NCBI GenBank assembly: GCA_025934995.1
Contig: JAICWC010000011.1
Span: forward strand, 1-41,738
Length of the DNA stretch: 41,738 bases
Origin: Thermoleophilia bacterium
GTDB lineage: Bacteria > Actinomycetota > Thermoleophilia > Gaiellales > Gaiellaceae
Direction: 5' to 3'
The stretch's first letter is position 1. The number at the start of each line of letters is the position of its first letter. The notes beneath the pieces were generated by a model that ran no database searches, was not told the origin of the DNA, and worked only from the letters and a program-made list of their open reading frames with translations. Below are positions 39,817 through 41,738 of this stretch, piece after piece. A program made the translations under genes and the position numbers.

Positions 39817-40416
39817 ATGTACGACGCGATAGCCGGCCGGTACACGTTCTCGTGTCCGCGGGTGGGCGAGAGTCGCGTCGCGCTGAGCGCATTCAGGACG
39901 TTGGAGCGGCTCGAGGGCACCGCGCATCCGGTCGTCTACCGCGTGCGCTTCCAGTGCGCGTGCGGCGACGAGCACGACGGCCTCGTCGCGCACGACGAGC
40001 TGGACTGGGCCCCGCTCGGGCTCGAGGGCGGCGTCTTCTTGAACCTGATGACCTCGCGGGTCGAGCCGGTCGCGGCGGAGCTCGGCGAGCTGGCGGCGAC
40101 GCGGATCAAGGCGGGGGAGTGGCCGTGGAGCTTCTTCTGCTACCCCGAGGAGCGGCCCCGGCCGGTCTACCCGAGCGCCTTCCTGCTCCTGACGCCCGGC
40201 GACGGCTCGCTCGGCCTCGCGGTCCGGTGCCCCGCGTGCCACCGGACGTCGGTCAACCTCGTCTCGCACGAGCACGTCGACCTCCCGTTCCACAACGACC
40301 GCGAGATCGGCGTCGTCGAGCACGTCTTCCACGAGGACGTCCACGCGACGATCGAGGAGTTCCGGGCTGAGCTCTGGTCGGCGCGCTTCGACGCCCGCAG
40401 ACTTTCCCTGGAATAG
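39817..40416 (+). CDS. Uncharacterised cysteine-containing protein
   Basis: The 199-residue product has two pairs of closely spaced cysteines (FQCACGDEHDG; VRCPACHRTSVNL), plus TFSCPR near the start, suggesting a zinc-binding beta fold. A long run (APLGLEGGVFLNLMTSRVEPV...) precedes the second pair. No signal peptide or membrane helix is present. The family is not recognised. ATG 39817 is taken because upstream codons run through the apt 3' end. A local AT-rich stretch (39765-39805; TATTAACCCTAGGTTTTT) may be its promoter region. Confidence 0.75.
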   Translation: MYDAIAGRYTFSCPRVGESRVALSAFRTLERLEGTAHPVVYRVRFQCACGDEHDGLVAHDELDWAPLGLEGGVFLNLMTSRVEPVAAELGELAATRIKAGEWPWSFFCYPEERPRPVYPSAFLLLTPGDGSLGLAVRCPACHRTSVNLVSHEHVDLPFHNDREIGVVEHVFHEDVHATIEEFRAELWSARFDARRLSLE

Positions 40417-40452
40417 CCGCATCTCCCGGGGCGTCTCGGACGTTTTCCGGGT

Positions 40453-41100
40453 ATGCGCAGATACGGACTCTACGACGCCACTCGTGGGCTGACGACGGCG
40501 GTTGCCGCCGGCGTCGCGGGCCTGCTGTTGTGGCTGGCGACCCTCGTCGGCGTCCAGAGCGTGACCCGCTTCTGGGAATCGATGGGCATCGTCGCGGCGG
40601 CCGGCCTCGTGGTCGCGCTGTCGCAGGTGGTCGGCGGCTGGACGAAGGGCGGCGGCCTCCGCCTGTCGCCCGGGACGTTCCTGCTCGCCTTCCTGCCCGT
40701 GCTCGTGTGCGTCGGCTGGATCCTGATGGCGACCCAGCCGGGCCACGGCTGGCACGAGGGGACGATCACGTCGTGGTCGCACTCGATCGGGATCATGGGC
40801 CTCGTGCACGCGCTCGGGTTGTGGCACGGCGTGCTCGCGTTCGGCTTCGGGCTCGTGCTCGGGATGACGCTCGACACCGTCCCGACGCCGGTGGTCGAGC
40901 CGGTGGGGGCACCGGCGACCGGCGTGGTGCGCGACGACGAGACGATGGTCGCGGATCGCCGCGGCCGGACGTGGCGGCGCCGCCCCGTTGCCGCAGACGA
41001 CGCGGACGAGCCGCTGACGGCGGACCGCGACGCGGCCTACACCGCCGAGCCGAACACCGTCACCGCCGGCCCGCGCTCGACGTCCGACGCCGAGGAATGA
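40453..41100 (+). CDS. Membrane protein of unknown function with charged C-terminal tail
   Basis: The 215-residue product has about four membrane helices: TTAVAAGVAGLLLWLATLVGV, MGIVAAAGLVVALSQVV, GTFLLAFLPVLVCVGWILMA, and VLAFGFGLVLGMTLD. They are followed by a cytosolic Arg/Asp-rich tail of about 75 residues (RRGRTWRRRPVAADDADEP). The tail has no recognised motif and is probably disordered. No enzyme family fits. Start is ATG 40453. It is followed by a cluster of hairpins. Confidence 0.78.
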   Translation: MRRYGLYDATRGLTTAVAAGVAGLLLWLATLVGVQSVTRFWESMGIVAAAGLVVALSQVVGGWTKGGGLRLSPGTFLLAFLPVLVCVGWILMATQPGHGWHEGTITSWSHSIGIMGLVHALGLWHGVLAFGFGLVLGMTLDTVPTPVVEPVGAPATGVVRDDETMVADRRGRTWRRRPVAADDADEPLTADRDAAYTAEPNTVTAGPRSTSDAEE

Positions 41101-41116
41101 GGCACGAAAGGGGGGA

Positions 41117-41185
41117 GGGGCTGCTCCGGCAGCCCCAATCCCTGACGGCAGGGATCATCGGGCCTACCCCGTTCGGTCGATGATC
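41117..41185 (+). ncRNA. Cluster of three hairpins, two mutually exclusive, ahead of a small ORF
   Basis: Hairpin 1: GGGGCTGC-TCCG-GCAGCCCC (41117-41136). Hairpin 2: ATCCCTG-ACGG-CAGGGAT (41138-41155). Hairpin 3: GATCATCG (41153-41160) with CGATGATC (41178-41185). Hairpins 2 and 3 share bases 41153-41155 and cannot fully form together. A GGAG follows hairpin 3 directly, before ATG 41194. This could be an attenuator-like leader, or just the 3' end of the upstream transcript. No known RNA family is recognised. Confidence 0.4.
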
Positions 41186-41193
41186 GGAGCGGG

Positions 41194-41397
41194 ATGAACG
41201 CCGTACCGTCGAAGCGCGGAGACGCCTTGCTGCTCGCTCATTGTGCGAGCCTCGACCCGGCCTCGCCGGGTGCGCGGAGGCGGCTCGAAGACGAGCTGGG
41301 CGAGGAGCTGGCACGGAAGCTCGTCGCCGCTCTGTGCGCCGGCGCGCCGTCGCGGGACGACGACGGGCTAGGCGCGCGGATGGTCTTCGCCGCGTAG
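41194..41397 (+). CDS. Small acidic/helical protein of unknown function (67 aa)
   Basis: ATG 41194 is preceded by GGAG/GCGGG. The product has a charged helix (ARRRLEDELGEELARKLVAALC) and no membrane segment or known motif. Its 3' end overlaps the convergent small membrane protein gene by about 30 bases. Codon use (GC-rich third positions) fits the neighbourhood, and the frame follows a structured leader. It may be real, but it is short. Confidence 0.5.
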   Translation: MNAVPSKRGDALLLAHCASLDPASPGARRRLEDELGEELARKLVAALCAGAPSRDDDGLGARMVFAA

Positions 41398-41565
41398 GCG
41401 GACGAAGAGCCAGATCGCCGCGAAGCCGAGCAGGGCCAGCACGATCGAGAACGCACCCGACGCGCCGACGGCCACCAGGCCGAAGTAGATGAAGACGGCG
41501 AGCAGGAGCGCCCAGATGAACGCCATCACGCCGGGGTCGATGCTCGGTGGATTCGGGCGGTGCAC
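41368..41565 (-). CDS. Small two-helix membrane protein
   Basis: The 65-residue product (GTG 41565; ATG 41526 would give 52) has two hydrophobic helices (AFIWALLLAVFIYFGLVAVG and AFSIVLALLGFAAIWLFVRL) and a charged C-terminus. Nothing in its sequence identifies a function. It lies just downstream, on the minus strand, of a strong intrinsic terminator, so it probably has its own promoter in 41566-41599. Confidence 0.6.
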   Translation of the reverse strand: MHRPNPPSIDPGVMAFIWALLLAVFIYFGLVAVGASGAFSIVLALLGFAAIWLFVRLRGEDHPRA

Positions 41566-41599
41566 CGCGCGCGATCCTAGCGCGGCCGCTTCGCCCACG

Positions 41600-41629
41600 A
41601 AAAAAGACCGGGGCCCGAAGGCCCCGGTC
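41600..41629 (-). terminator. Strong Rho-independent terminator (minus strand)
   Basis: Read on the minus strand: GACCGGGGCC-TTCG-GGCCCCGGTC followed by six T. The 10-bp GC stem, UUCG tetraloop and T-run are textbook. It ends transcription coming leftward from beyond the window's right edge. The plus-strand side has no T-run. Confidence 0.93.
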
Positions 41630-41639
41630 CAAAAAGATC

Positions 41640-41738
41640 GCCCAGCCGGCTGCGGTTTCGTCCACAACACCGCCTGACTTTCCGATCTTGGCCCTTGCGG
41701 ACCTCCTCGTACGGCCCTTCGGTGCTGCTTCGACCTAA
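41640..41738. other. Unassigned right edge
   Basis: The last 99 bases show no gene I can support. A minus-strand TAG at 41735-41737 could be the stop of a gene lying beyond the edge that uses the terminator at 41600-41629, but too little is visible to say. Confidence 0.3.

Noticed and set aside
41547-41738. Plus-strand 63-aa ORF at the right edge
   Set aside because: It runs through the minus-strand terminator and has a low-complexity basic composition; not credible.

Overview
This is a high-GC, densely packed chromosomal segment of a monoderm actinobacterium. No mobile element, phage gene or CRISPR array is visible. A class Thermoleophilia (Gaiellales/Solirubrobacterales-like) origin is an inference. 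It rests on the gene order rpsB-tsf-pyrH-frr-uppS-cdsA-dxr-rseP-ispG-proS, a Tad pilus locus with no outer-membrane secretin, and a GarA/FtsR-like module preceded by a single-motif RsiG-like protein. Most genes sit in tight operons with ATGA, GTGA or TAATG stop/start overlaps.

Region 1 (1-11183) is a housekeeping run: the 3' part of rpsB, then translation factors, UMP kinase, undecaprenyl-diphosphate and CDP-diacylglycerol synthesis, two MEP-pathway enzymes (Dxr, IspG), a site-2 protease and ProRS. A small insert (4442-6092) carries an FKBP prolyl isomerase and a secreted protein on the minus strand, and a metallo-beta-lactamase-fold hydrolase.

Region 2 (11180-13752) is a small redox/regulatory group: an XRE regulator, a carboxymuconolactone-decarboxylase/AhpD-like protein, a DUF2231-Rieske protein and a methyltransferase. 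The AhpD-like gene is the main discovery. Its reading frame is interrupted only by a TGA at the second cysteine of the CxxC redox motif. A perfect 7-bp hairpin with a GGUCG loop, typical of a bacterial SECIS element, begins 12 nt after that TGA, with its loop 19 nt away. I read it as a CxxU selenoprotein that ordinary gene calling splits into two fragments.

Region 3 (13760-19482) holds a minus-strand greA-usp-histidine kinase-response regulator operon, a divergent receiver protein with a C-terminal zinc ribbon, tRNA-Pro(GGG), and a GT87-like membrane glycosyltransferase next to small secreted and DUF192 proteins.

Region 4 (19512-30695) is a complete-looking Tad/Flp pilus operon: two Flp pilins, TadE, a TadG-like protein, CpaB, CpaE/TadZ, CpaF/TadA, TadB and TadC. 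TadB is fused to an N-terminal exported von Willebrand A domain with an intact MIDAS motif. A 457-residue coiled-coil protein follows, then an ECF-type sigma factor with a hydrophobic segment and a ~240-residue Pro/Ala-rich tail, then a GAF protein. No prepilin peptidase is present in the window.

Region 5 (30692-37804) is glycan-oriented: a HutF-like amidohydrolase, a GH99-like secreted protein, a CDP-alcohol phosphatidyltransferase, a mannose-1-phosphate guanylyltransferase fused to a catalytically degraded phosphomannomutase-like domain, and a GH26-like secreted protein. The last is flanked by two 136-bp direct repeats whose hairpin shows a compensatory base-pair change.

Region 6 (37805-41738) holds the RsiG-like/zinc-ribbon GarA-like FHA/MerR (FtsR-like) operon, apt, several uncharacterised small or membrane proteins, a cluster of overlapping hairpins before a small ORF, and a strong minus-strand intrinsic terminator.
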